Assembly (NCBI GenBank): GCA_910574635.1
Contig: CAJTCG010000001.1
Span: 62,001 to 126,000, forward strand
DNA: 64,000 nucleotides
DNA from: Oscillospiraceae bacterium
Lineage (GTDB): Bacteria > Bacillota > Clostridia > Oscillospirales > Oscillospiraceae
Direction of reading: 5' to 3'
Shown: positions 47,151 to 54,640 of the stretch, in pieces
Numbering within the stretch: position 1 is the stretch's first letter
Layout of the letters: every line of letters starts with the position of its first letter
The notes under the pieces: model-generated
What the model was told of the DNA's origin: nothing
Database searches by the model: none
Seen by the model: the letters and a program-made list of their open reading frames with translations, nothing else
Made by a program: the position numbers and the translations under genes

Positions 47151-48563
47151 TTGAAGCGAGAGGAAATCGTGGTCCCGGAGGGGGAAATCGCCCGCCAGCG
47201 GGGCTTTCAGGAGAAGATAAAAGCCATGTACGCCGCCCGGGGGGCCCATCCCAGGGCCTGCGTGGAGACCTTCGGCTGCCAGCAGAACGTGGCGGACGGA
47301 CAGCGGATCCTGGGCATGCTGGAAGCCATGGGCTTTGCCTTTACGGAGGACCCTGGAGAGGCGGACCTGGCCCTGCTGAACACCTGCGCCGTCCGGGAAC
47401 ACGCGGAGCAGAGGGTCTTCGGGAACCTTGGCATCCTGACCCACTCCAAGAAGGAGAACCCGGAGCAGGTGATCATCCTCTGCGGCTGCATGGCCCAGGA
47501 AGAACGGGTGGCGAAGCGGGTAAAGGAATCCTACCGCCATGTGGATTTGGTCTTCGGGCCCCAGGCCCTGTGGCGCTTCCCGGAGCTTTTATGGCAGGTT
47601 TACGAAACCCGGAAGCGGGTCTTCTCCACCGCCGAGGAGCACGGCTGCATCGCCGAGGGTCTGCCGGTGGTCCGGGAACGGGGGGTGAAAGCCTGGGTTT
47701 CCATCATGTACGGGTGCAACAACTTCTGTTCCTACTGCATCGTGCCCTACGTCCGGGGCCGGGAGCGGAGCCGGGAGCCCTCCGCCGTGCTGGCGGAGGT
47801 CCGGGAGCTGGTGGAGGCCGGGTACAAGGACATCACCCTGCTGGGCCAGAACGTGAACTCCTACGGCAATGACCTGGATACCGGGTATCATTTCCCGGAC
47901 CTACTGGAGGACATCGACCAAATCCCCGGGAACTACTGGGTCCGCTTCATGTCCAGCCACCCCAAGGACGCCACCCCCCGGCTCTTCGACGTGATGGCGA
48001 AGTGCCGTCACGTTGCCAAGCAGCTCCACCTGCCCTTCCAGTCCGGAAACGACCGGGTGCTGGGGGAGATGAACCGGCGCTACACCCGGGAGAAGTACCT
48101 GGAGCTGATCCGCCGCGCCCGGTCCGTCATGCCGGGTCTGGTTTTGACCAGCGACGTGATCATCGGCTTCCCCGGGGAGACGGAGGCGGAGGCCATGGAC
48201 ACCGTTTCTCTGGTGGAGGAGGTGGGCTTTGACGCCCTCTTCACCTTCATCTACTCCCCCCGGCCCGGCACCAAGGCGGCGGCGCTGCCGGACCCGGCCT
48301 CCCGGGAGGAGAAGCAGCGGTGGTTTGACAAGCTGCTGGAGGTCCAGAACGCCCGCTCGGCGGAGATTCACGCCAGATATGCGGGCAAGACGGTCCGGGT
48401 CCTGGTGGACGGCGAGAGCGGGGACGCGGAATATCCCCTCTCCTCCCGGACGGAGGGAAACCGCCTGGTGCGGTTAAAGGGGGACAAGTCCCTGATCGGG
48501 CGGTTTCTGGAGGTGAAAATCACCGGGAGCAACACCTGGGCACTGTACGGGGAGCCGGTCTAA
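47151..48563 (+). CDS. miaB: tRNA-2-methylthio-N6-dimethylallyladenosine synthase MiaB
   Basis: The 470-residue radical SAM methylthiotransferase has the N-terminal UPF0004 domain with three cluster Cys (ETFGCQQN, LNTCAVRE, CGCMAQ). The SAM cluster YGCNNFCSYCIVPYVRG and a C-terminal TRAM domain (about 400-470) follow. It adds the methylthio group to i6A37 in tRNAs; MiaA, which makes i6A, is encoded at 57640. The TTG at 47151 has GGAGG upstream. Its 3' end overlaps the convergent DUF6809 gene by 4 bp. Confidence 0.96.
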   Translation: MKREEIVVPEGEIARQRGFQEKIKAMYAARGAHPRACVETFGCQQNVADGQRILGMLEAMGFAFTEDPGEADLALLNTCAVREHAEQRVFGNLGILTHSKKENPEQVIILCGCMAQEERVAKRVKESYRHVDLVFGPQALWRFPELLWQVYETRKRVFSTAEEHGCIAEGLPVVRERGVKAWVSIMYGCNNFCSYCIVPYVRGRERSREPSAVLAEVRELVEAGYKDITLLGQNVNSYGNDLDTGYHFPDLLEDIDQIPGNYWVRFMSSHPKDATPRLFDVMAKCRHVAKQLHLPFQSGNDRVLGEMNRRYTREKYLELIRRARSVMPGLVLTSDVIIGFPGETEAEAMDTVSLVEEVGFDALFTFIYSPRPGTKAAALPDPASREEKQRWFDKLLEVQNARSAEIHARYAGKTVRVLVDGESGDAEYPLSSRTEGNRLVRLKGDKSLIGRFLEVKITGSNTWALYGEPV

Positions 48564-48817
48564 GAAAGGACCATCCACTTGCCCAGGGAGACGGCCTCCT
48601 GGAACAAAAGCCGGTCTTCCAGGTCCCGGAGGCCGCAGCAGGCGTCCTTGTAGTCCTCCACCAGGCGGAGCTGCTCCGGGGTCAGGGCTTTCTCCAGGGC
48701 CTCCCAGGCGAAATCCCGGCGATTGTTCCAGCGGCTGTAGTCTATGAGGTCCAGACGCGCGTCCAGAAGCAGATGATCTAAGATATAACGATACAGGCAG
48801 TCGAGATAGTCGTCCAT
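48560..48817 (-). CDS. DUF6809 family protein, module 3
   Basis: The 85-residue helical protein is the most diverged of three paralogues: LYRYILDHLLLD at the start, ALEKALTPEQLRLVEDYKDACC in the middle, and LFQEAVSLGKWMV at the end. AGGTG precedes ATG 48817. It is divergent from the XRE gene at 48905, with two copies of a perfect palindrome in between. Function is unknown. Confidence 0.82.
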   Translation of the reverse strand: MDDYLDCLYRYILDHLLLDARLDLIDYSRWNNRRDFAWEALEKALTPEQLRLVEDYKDACCGLRDLEDRLLFQEAVSLGKWMVLS

Positions 48818-48835
48818 GGCGGCACCTCCAAAAGG

Positions 48836-48886
48836 ACAGAATTCTGTTTATGTGGTAATTATATCAGACAGAATTCTGTCTGTCAA
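48836..48886 (-). promoter_or_regulatory. Promoter and double operator of DUF6809 module 3
   Basis: Minus strand: TTGACA (48881-48886), 17 bases, TATAAT (48858-48863). An 18-bp perfect palindrome, CAGACAGAATTCTGTCTG (48865-48882), fills the spacer. A second copy of its core, ACAGAATTCTGT (48836-48847), lies just downstream of the start. Their centres are 32 bp apart, about three helical turns. Confidence 0.92.
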
Positions 48887-48904
48887 TGGAAAAGGGAGAT
48901 AAAA

Positions 48905-49123
48905 ATGACTTTTTCTGAGCATCTTTTACAATTGCGAAAAGCACATGGGCTGAAGCAGACGGAGCTTGCCCCTCACATCGGTATTAGCTGGCGGGCCTAT
49001 CAAACGTATGAGAGAGGCCATTGCGAACCACAAATGTCCACCCTCATTGCCCTGGCGGATTTTTACAACCTCTCCCTGGACGAGCTGGTCTGCCGGGACT
49101 GGCCCAAGGAGCCGGAGGAATAA
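48905..49123 (+). CDS. XRE-family HTH regulator of DUF6809 module 3
   Basis: The 72-residue protein is a single Cro/CI HTH domain (LLQLRKAHGLKQTELAPHIGISWRAYQTYERGHCEP, then LIALADFYNLSLDELVCRD). AAAGGGAG precedes ATG 48905. It is divergent from DUF6809 module 3. The 18-bp palindrome with a 12-bp partner is a convincing operator pair for it. A terminator follows. Confidence 0.88.
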   Translation: MTFSEHLLQLRKAHGLKQTELAPHIGISWRAYQTYERGHCEPQMSTLIALADFYNLSLDELVCRDWPKEPEE

Positions 49124-49126
49124 AAA

Positions 49127-49153
49127 AGACCCTGCGCCGCGCGCAGGGTCTTT
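49127..49153 (+). terminator. Terminator of the XRE gene at 48905
   Basis: AAGACCCTGCGC-cgc-GCGCAGGGTCTTTC. The sense promoter of peptide locus 3 follows directly. Confidence 0.88.
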
Positions 49154-49173
49154 CAGGCAGTTATTGACAAATG

Positions 49174-49182
49174 TGCTATAAT
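49174..49182 (+). promoter_or_regulatory. Sense promoter of small-peptide locus 3
   Basis: Extended -10 TGC-TATAAT (49174-49182). There is no good -35 at normal spacing; a TTGACA at 49164-49169 is too close (7 bases). The predicted start is near 49189. Confidence 0.55.
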
Positions 49183-49239
49183 AGAAACCGGCAGGAGAGG
49201 CGGGGTCAATCCTCTTTCAGGCGGAAAGAGGTGAGGCCC

Positions 49240-49317
49240 ATGAGCGCGCTGGAAGTCATCGCATTACTTACGCTCGTGATTGCGGCTATCCAATTAGGTC
49301 ATAACCTAAAGAAATAA
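49240..49317 (+). CDS. 25-residue hydrophobic peptide, candidate Hol-Tox-like type I toxin (locus 3)
   Basis: The ATG at 49240 has AAAGAGGTGAGG upstream. The peptide is a short N terminus (MSALE), one membrane segment (VIALLTLVIAAIQLG) and HNLKK. It closely resembles the putative holin-like toxin (Hol-Tox) peptides common in clostridial and lactobacillar genomes. A consensus antisense promoter (49420-49448) faces it. This is the best candidate of the three for a known toxin family; activity is untested. Confidence 0.75.
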   Translation: MSALEVIALLTLVIAAIQLGHNLKK

Positions 49318-49413
49318 CCGCCCCCAGTAACAGCAAGAAGCGGCAATTTCTCAAGCTATAAACTTGTAAGACGATTGACCGCCAACCGGCTGCCACCGGC
49401 TGACCGCCCTCCT
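49318..49413 (-). ncRNA. Candidate antisense RNA of peptide locus 3
   Basis: It would start near 49413 and end near the stop codon of the peptide gene, where the minus strand has a CCGCTT/GGGCGG stem followed by TTATTTCTTT. It covers the 3' part of the toxin-like mRNA. Ends are predicted. Confidence 0.5.
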
Positions 49414-49419
49414 GCCTTT

Positions 49420-49448
49420 ATTATAGCGAACCCCGCCCGGTCTGTCAA
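49420..49448 (-). promoter_or_regulatory. Antisense promoter of small-peptide locus 3
   Basis: Minus strand: TTGACA (49443-49448), 17 bases, TATAAT (49420-49425). Both boxes are perfect. Confidence 0.9.
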
Positions 49449-49481
49449 GGGCGGCTTGAATACAAAACAGGAGGTACTCCC

Positions 49482-50306
49482 ATGAAGATCGTCACCCTGC
49501 TGGAAAATACGTCCGGCCGTCCCGTCCTTGCCGCCGCCCGGGGCCTTTCCCTCTATGTAGAAGCGGCGGGGCGCAAGGTCCTCTTCGACATGGGGCCCGA
49601 CGCCTCCTTCCTGGGCAACGCCCGGGCCCTGGGAATCGATCCTGCCGCCGTGGATACCGCCGTGCTGTCCCACGGGCACTCCGACCACGGCGGGGGCCTG
49701 GCGGCGTTTTGCGAGTGCAACCGGAGAGCAAAGATTTACCTCCGCCGGGAGGCCCTGGGGGCCTATTACGCCGTTTTGCCGGGGCAGGAACCAAACTACA
49801 TCGGCCTGCCGGAGACGGGAGCTCTTGCGCAGCGGTTCTCCTTCACCGGGGACCGGGAGGACCTGGGGGACGGGCTGACCCTGTTCTCGGACGTGGAGGA
49901 CGACAAATCCCTCCGTGCCGCGGCCCCCAAGCTCCAGGAGAAGATCGGGGAGGGCTTCCGGCCCGACGGCTTCGCCCACGAGCAGCATCTGCTGGCGGAG
50001 GAGAACGGCAGGGCCGCCCTCCTAATCGGGTGCGGGCATTCCGGCGTCGTGAACATCCTCCGGACGGCGAAGCGGCATCTGGGCCGCCTGCCCGACGTGG
50101 TCTTCGGCGGCTTCCACCTCTTCGAGCTGGCCCCCGGCGCGCCGGAGGCGGAGGAGCTGCTCCGTGCCACGGCGGAGGAGCTGCGCCAGGGAAGTACGAT
50201 TTACTACACCGGCCACTGCACCGGGGACTGGGCCTATGGGCGGCTCAAAGAAGCGCTGGGGGACCGGCTGCGGCCCATGGACTGCGGCGCCTCGGCGGAG
50301 CTGTGA
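49482..50306 (+). CDS. MBL-fold metallo-hydrolase
   Basis: The 274-residue protein has the metallo-beta-lactamase fold with VLSHGHSDHGGGL (metal site), LLIGCGHSGVVNIL and the C-terminal YTGHCTGDWAYGRLKEALGD. This set belongs to the group annotated as 7,8-dihydropterin-6-methyl-4-(beta-D-ribofuranosyl)aminobenzene-5'-phosphate synthase-like, whose role outside methanogens is unknown. AGGAGG precedes ATG 49482. It lies 33 bp before mutS and probably shares its transcript. Confidence 0.85.
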   Translation: MKIVTLLENTSGRPVLAAARGLSLYVEAAGRKVLFDMGPDASFLGNARALGIDPAAVDTAVLSHGHSDHGGGLAAFCECNRRAKIYLRREALGAYYAVLPGQEPNYIGLPETGALAQRFSFTGDREDLGDGLTLFSDVEDDKSLRAAAPKLQEKIGEGFRPDGFAHEQHLLAEENGRAALLIGCGHSGVVNILRTAKRHLGRLPDVVFGGFHLFELAPGAPEAEELLRATAEELRQGSTIYYTGHCTGDWAYGRLKEALGDRLRPMDCGASAEL

Positions 50307-50338
50307 GCAGGAGTTTTTAGAGAAAAGAGAGGAATCCC

Positions 50339-52939
50339 ATGGCAGAGCTGACCCCCATGATGAAGCAGTACCTGGAAATTAAAAAGCAGAACCCGGATTC
50401 CATTTTGTTCTTCCGCCTGGGCGACTTCTATGAGATGTTCGCCGACGACGCGAAGCTGGCCTCCCGGGAGCTGGACCTGACCCTTACCAGCCGGGACAAG
50501 GGTAAGCACTTAAAGCCCGCCGAAGAGCAGGTGCCCATGTGCGGCATCCCCTATCACGCCAGCGAGAGCTACATTGCCCGGCTCATCGCCAAGGGCTACA
50601 AGGTGGCCATCTGCGAGCAGATGGAGGACCCCGCCGCCGCCAAGGGGCTGGTGAAGCGGGACATCATCCGGGTGGTCACCCCGGGGACGGTTACCGACGC
50701 CGGCTGCCTGGACGAGAAGGCCAGCAACTTCCTCTGCGCCGTCTATGCCGACGCCCGGTCCGCCGGAATCGCCTTTTGCGACATTACCACCGGCCGGGCC
50801 CACCTCACCTCCTTCACCGGGAAGGACCGGGCGGAGCATATTATCAACGAGCTGGGCCGCTTCTCCCCCGCCGAGGCGGTGGTAAACGACGGGGCCTATG
50901 CCGAGACGGCCCTGGTGGCGGCCCTCCGGGAGAAATTCCGCTGCCGGGTGGAGCGCGCCGGGGAGCGGCGCTTCCTATTGCCGGAGGCGGAGCGGAATAT
51001 CCGCAGGCAGTTCGGCGAGGAGGCCTGGAACCGGCTTCCCGCCGCCGTGCCCGCCGCCGCCATGGCCCTGGGGGGCTTGCTGAGCTACTTATACGAGACG
51101 CAGAAGACGGACCTTTCCTACATCAACGACTTAGACTACTATGAGCAGGGCCTCTTTATGGAGCTGGACCTGACTGCCCGGCGGAATCTGGAGCTGACCG
51201 CCACCATGCGGGGCAAGGAGAAGAAGGGGAGCCTTCTCTGGGTGCTGGACCGGACCCAGACCTCCATGGGGGGCCGGTGCCTCCGCAGCTGGCTGGAGCG
51301 GCCCCTCTTGAACGTCGCCGCCATCACCCGGCGCAGCGGGGCCGTGGCGGCTCTGGTGGGGGACACCATCGCCCGGGAGGAGCTGATCGCCGCCCTCTCG
51401 GGCCTGGGGGACATGGAGCGGCTCATCGGCCGCATTGTCTACGGCTCCGCCGGAGGGCGGGATTTGGCCTCCCTCCGCTCCGCCATCGGGAAGCTGCCGG
51501 AGATTAAGAGCCGCCTCGCCGCCTTTTCCGACCGCCGCCTCCGCCAGCTTTCAGAGGAGCTGGACGCCCTGGAGGACCTGGGGCGGCGCATCGCCGGGAC
51601 CATCTGCGACGAGCCCCCTTTCTCCGTCCGGGAGGGGGATTTGATCCGGGACGGCTTCCACCCGGAGGTGGACCGCCTGCGGCATATTTTAAAAAGCGGC
51701 AAGGGGGTCATCCCCGAGATGGAGGCCCGGGAGCGGGAGCGCACCGGCATCCGGACCTTAAAAATCAAGTACAACAAGGTCTTCGGCTACACCATCGAAG
51801 TCTCCAACAGCTATAAGGGCGAGGTGCCCGAGACTTATATCCGCAAGCAGACCCTGGCGGGGGCGGAGCGGTACATTACCCAGGAGCTCAAGGAACTGGA
51901 AAACTCCATCCTCACCGCCTCGGACCGGGTGGTGGCCCTGGAGTACGAGCTGTTTACCCAGCTCCGCCAGGAGATTTCCGCCGCCTCCGGCCGGGTTTTA
52001 AAAACCGCCGGGGCCGTGGCGGAGGCGGACGCGCTGGCGTCCCTTGCCGCCGTGGCGGTGCGGAACAGCTACTGCCGCCCGGACGTGGACGAGTCCGGGG
52101 TGATTGAAATCCGGGAGGGCCGCCACCCTGTGGTGGAGCGGATGCTGAAGGACAGCCTCTTTGTCCCAAACGACACGTTCCTGGGGGAGAAGGAGAACCG
52201 GGTGGCCATCCTCACCGGCCCCAACATGGCGGGCAAATCCACCTACATGCGCCAGACGGCCCTGATTGTGCTCATGGCCCAAATGGGCAGCTTCGTCCCC
52301 GCGTCCCACGCCCGCATCGGCGTGGTGGACCGGATCTTCACCCGGGTGGGGGCCAGCGACGACCTCTCCGCCGGGCAGTCCACCTTCATGGTGGAGATGA
52401 CGGAGGTGGCGGACATCCTCCGCCGCGCCACCAAGCGCTCTTTGCTGATTCTGGACGAGATTGGCCGGGGCACCTCCACCTTCGACGGCATGAGCATCGC
52501 CCGGGCGGTGCTGGAGCACTGCGCGAATCCCAAGACCCTGGGGGCCAAGACCCTCTTTGCCACCCACTACCACGAGCTGACGGAGCTGGAAAACTCCCTG
52601 CCCGGCGCGGCGAACTTCCATCTCGCCGTGAAGGCCCGGGGGGAGGAGATCATCTTCCTGCGCAAAATCCTCCCCGGCGGGGCGGACCGGAGCTACGGCA
52701 TCGAGGTGGCCAAGCTGGCGGGCCTGCCGGAAAAGGTGCTTCAGCGGGCCCGGCAGGTGCTGGAGGAGCTGGAAACCGGGGGCAGGCCCCCCGCCCCCCG
52801 GCGGGAGACGGAACAGGTCTCCCTGGGCTCCCTGGGGGAGGGGGAGGTGCTGGACGCCCTGCGCCGCTGCCAGCCGGACACGCTGACCCCCATCGAGGCC
52901 ATGAGCCTCTTGTATGAGCTGAAACAAAAACTGACGTAA
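50339..52939 (+). CDS. mutS: DNA mismatch repair protein MutS
   Basis: The 866-residue protein has the mismatch-binding domain near the N terminus (DSILFFRLGDFYEMFADDA, with the Phe-x-Glu-like FYEMF). Connector, core and clamp regions follow, then the ATPase domain with GPNMAGKSTYMRQ (about 630), STFMVEMTE and ILDEIGRGTSTFDG. It recognises mismatches and recruits MutL, encoded 1.7 kb downstream. The intervening CPBP and AEC genes are tightly spaced, so all four may be one operon. Confidence 0.98.
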   Translation: MAELTPMMKQYLEIKKQNPDSILFFRLGDFYEMFADDAKLASRELDLTLTSRDKGKHLKPAEEQVPMCGIPYHASESYIARLIAKGYKVAICEQMEDPAAAKGLVKRDIIRVVTPGTVTDAGCLDEKASNFLCAVYADARSAGIAFCDITTGRAHLTSFTGKDRAEHIINELGRFSPAEAVVNDGAYAETALVAALREKFRCRVERAGERRFLLPEAERNIRRQFGEEAWNRLPAAVPAAAMALGGLLSYLYETQKTDLSYINDLDYYEQGLFMELDLTARRNLELTATMRGKEKKGSLLWVLDRTQTSMGGRCLRSWLERPLLNVAAITRRSGAVAALVGDTIAREELIAALSGLGDMERLIGRIVYGSAGGRDLASLRSAIGKLPEIKSRLAAFSDRRLRQLSEELDALEDLGRRIAGTICDEPPFSVREGDLIRDGFHPEVDRLRHILKSGKGVIPEMEARERERTGIRTLKIKYNKVFGYTIEVSNSYKGEVPETYIRKQTLAGAERYITQELKELENSILTASDRVVALEYELFTQLRQEISAASGRVLKTAGAVAEADALASLAAVAVRNSYCRPDVDESGVIEIREGRHPVVERMLKDSLFVPNDTFLGEKENRVAILTGPNMAGKSTYMRQTALIVLMAQMGSFVPASHARIGVVDRIFTRVGASDDLSAGQSTFMVEMTEVADILRRATKRSLLILDEIGRGTSTFDGMSIARAVLEHCANPKTLGAKTLFATHYHELTELENSLPGAANFHLAVKARGEEIIFLRKILPGGADRSYGIEVAKLAGLPEKVLQRARQVLEELETGGRPPAPRRETEQVSLGSLGEGEVLDALRRCQPDTLTPIEAMSLLYELKQKLT

Positions 52940-52949
52940 AGGGACGGCT

Positions 52950-53660
52950 ATGGCTAAGAAACGACCCTCCCCGGGGCTGACGAACCTGGAGCGGTTCGGG
53001 GGCGGCATCTTCTTTGTGTTTTACCTGCTCCTCCTCCCGCTTATGGCGGGGCCCGCCCGGCATTTGGCGGGGGAGCTTCTGGGGCGGCGGATTTCCGAGG
53101 AGCTGTACGGCGCGGTCTATTACTACGGCCTCTTCGCCGTGACGGCCATCCTCTTCCACCGCCTGCTGGGAACCTCCACCCGCCGCTTTTTGGACGAGCC
53201 CGCCCGGGCCCTCAAGACGGCGGGGGTGGGCATTGTGGCCTATTACGGCCTCGGCGAGCTGGCGGCCCGGCTGGGGAGCGTATTCGTGGACCGCTCCGGG
53301 AATTTGAACGACGCGGTCATCTCCGCCCGGACGGGAAGCGCCCCCCACATGACGCTGCTGATTGTCGTCTTCCTGGCCCCCTTTGTGGAGGAGACGCTGT
53401 TCCGGGGCCTGGTCTTCGGCGGGCTGAAGGAAAAGAGCCGCCTTTTGGCCTATGCCGCAAGCTGCGCCCTCTTCGCCCTGGTCCATGTGTGGCAGTTCGC
53501 CCTGGCGAACCGGGACCCGGCCTACTTCCTGGCTATGGTCCAGTATCTCATCCCCGGCCTGGTGCTGGCCTGGGCCTATGAGCACTCCGGGACCCTCTGG
53601 GCCTCCATCGGCCTCCACGCCGGGGTAAACGCCCTTTCGGCCCTGGCGGGGTCCTTATAA
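52950..53660 (+). CDS. CPBP family intramembrane glutamic endopeptidase
   Basis: The 236-residue membrane protein has the CPBP (CAAX/ABI) motifs: EETLFRGLVFGGL (catalytic Glu-Glu and Arg) and FALVHVWQF (His), followed by a third conserved region near HAGVNA. About six to seven hydrophobic segments are present. Members process prenylated or small secreted peptides or give bacteriocin immunity; the substrate is unknown here. It begins 10 bp after mutS. Confidence 0.92.
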   Translation: MAKKRPSPGLTNLERFGGGIFFVFYLLLLPLMAGPARHLAGELLGRRISEELYGAVYYYGLFAVTAILFHRLLGTSTRRFLDEPARALKTAGVGIVAYYGLGELAARLGSVFVDRSGNLNDAVISARTGSAPHMTLLIVVFLAPFVEETLFRGLVFGGLKEKSRLLAYAASCALFALVHVWQFALANRDPAYFLAMVQYLIPGLVLAWAYEHSGTLWASIGLHAGVNALSALAGSL

Positions 53661-53695
53661 CGCGGGGCGCGCGCGCCCGGGAAAGAAGTTTTGCT

Positions 53696-54607
53696 ATGAG
53701 TTTTCTGGATACCTTCGCGGAGATGCTGGTGCTTCTGTTCGCCATCGCCGCGGGCTTTCTGGCAAACCGCCTGGGAATCCTGGGCGGCCAGACGGACAAG
53801 CACATCTCCAAGCTGCTGCTGGACATCACCCTGCCCTGCATGATTCTGGGCTCCGTGTGCACGGGGGAAGCCCTGCCGGAGCCCGCGGTGGTGCTGGGAA
53901 CCCTGGGGGTGGCGGCGGTGTTCTACCTGCTGGAATCCGCCTTTGTCCTGGCGGTTCCGCCCCTGCTGGGGGGCACGCCGGGGCAGAAGGGGGTCTGGCG
54001 GTACACCCTGGCCTTTCCCAATGTGGCCTTTATCGGCTATCCGGTAGTATCCGCCCTCTTCGGGGCGGAGGCCCTGTTTTACGCCGTGATTCTGGTCCTG
54101 CCCTTCAACCTGATGACCTTCACCCTGGGGCCGCTGATGCTCACCGGGGCCAAGCGGTTCAGCCTCCGGCAGATGTTCTCCCCCTGCGTGGTGTCCGCCC
54201 TGCTGGCCCTGATTCTGGCCCTTGGGCGGCTGCGGCCCCCGGCCATGGTTGGGGAGGCCCTGGAGTTTGTGGGAGACGTGACGGTGCCGCTGTCGCTGCT
54301 GTTTGTGGGCTCTTTGCTGGCGGGGATTCCCCTGGGGCGGATGCTGGCCTCCCCCCGGCTGTGGATTTTGACGGCGGTGCGGCTGCTGGCCCTGCCCGGC
54401 GCGCTGTGCTTCCTCCTCCGGTGGATGGGGACAGACCCCCTCATCCTGGGGGTGGCTGTCATCCAAATGGCCATGCCCGCGGCGGTGAACGGCTCGCTTC
54501 TTTGCATGGAATACGGCGGGGACGCGGAGTGCATGGCCCAGATCACCTTCGTCTCCACCCTGGCCTCCATCGTCACCATTCCCATCATCGCGGCGCTTTT
54601 GTTTTAA
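53696..54607 (+). CDS. AEC family transporter
   Basis: The 303-residue membrane protein has ten hydrophobic segments in two sets of five, with LLLDITLPCMILGS in the first half and a MAMPAAVNGSLLCMEYGGD segment near the end. These are features of the auxin efflux carrier (AEC) family, which exports or imports small organic acids such as malate. It has no known link to mismatch repair; its place between mutS and mutL appears incidental. Confidence 0.9.
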   Translation: MSFLDTFAEMLVLLFAIAAGFLANRLGILGGQTDKHISKLLLDITLPCMILGSVCTGEALPEPAVVLGTLGVAAVFYLLESAFVLAVPPLLGGTPGQKGVWRYTLAFPNVAFIGYPVVSALFGAEALFYAVILVLPFNLMTFTLGPLMLTGAKRFSLRQMFSPCVVSALLALILALGRLRPPAMVGEALEFVGDVTVPLSLLFVGSLLAGIPLGRMLASPRLWILTAVRLLALPGALCFLLRWMGTDPLILGVAVIQMAMPAAVNGSLLCMEYGGDAECMAQITFVSTLASIVTIPIIAALLF

Positions 54608-54640
54608 CGGCCCGCCGGGCCCCGGAAAGGAGGAAACCCC

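Larger units (their letters stand above)
49190..49416. repeat. Inverted repeat bounding small-peptide locus 3
   Basis: GGCAGGAGAGGCGG (49190-49203) and CCGCCCTCCTGCC (49404-49416) are inverse complements with a single extra base on the left. Each arm begins at a predicted transcription start, as at loci 1 and 2. Confidence 0.8.

Noticed and set aside
52950-54607. Functional link of the CPBP protease and AEC transporter to mismatch repair
   Set aside because: Only the position between mutS and mutL supports it. Neither family is known in repair.
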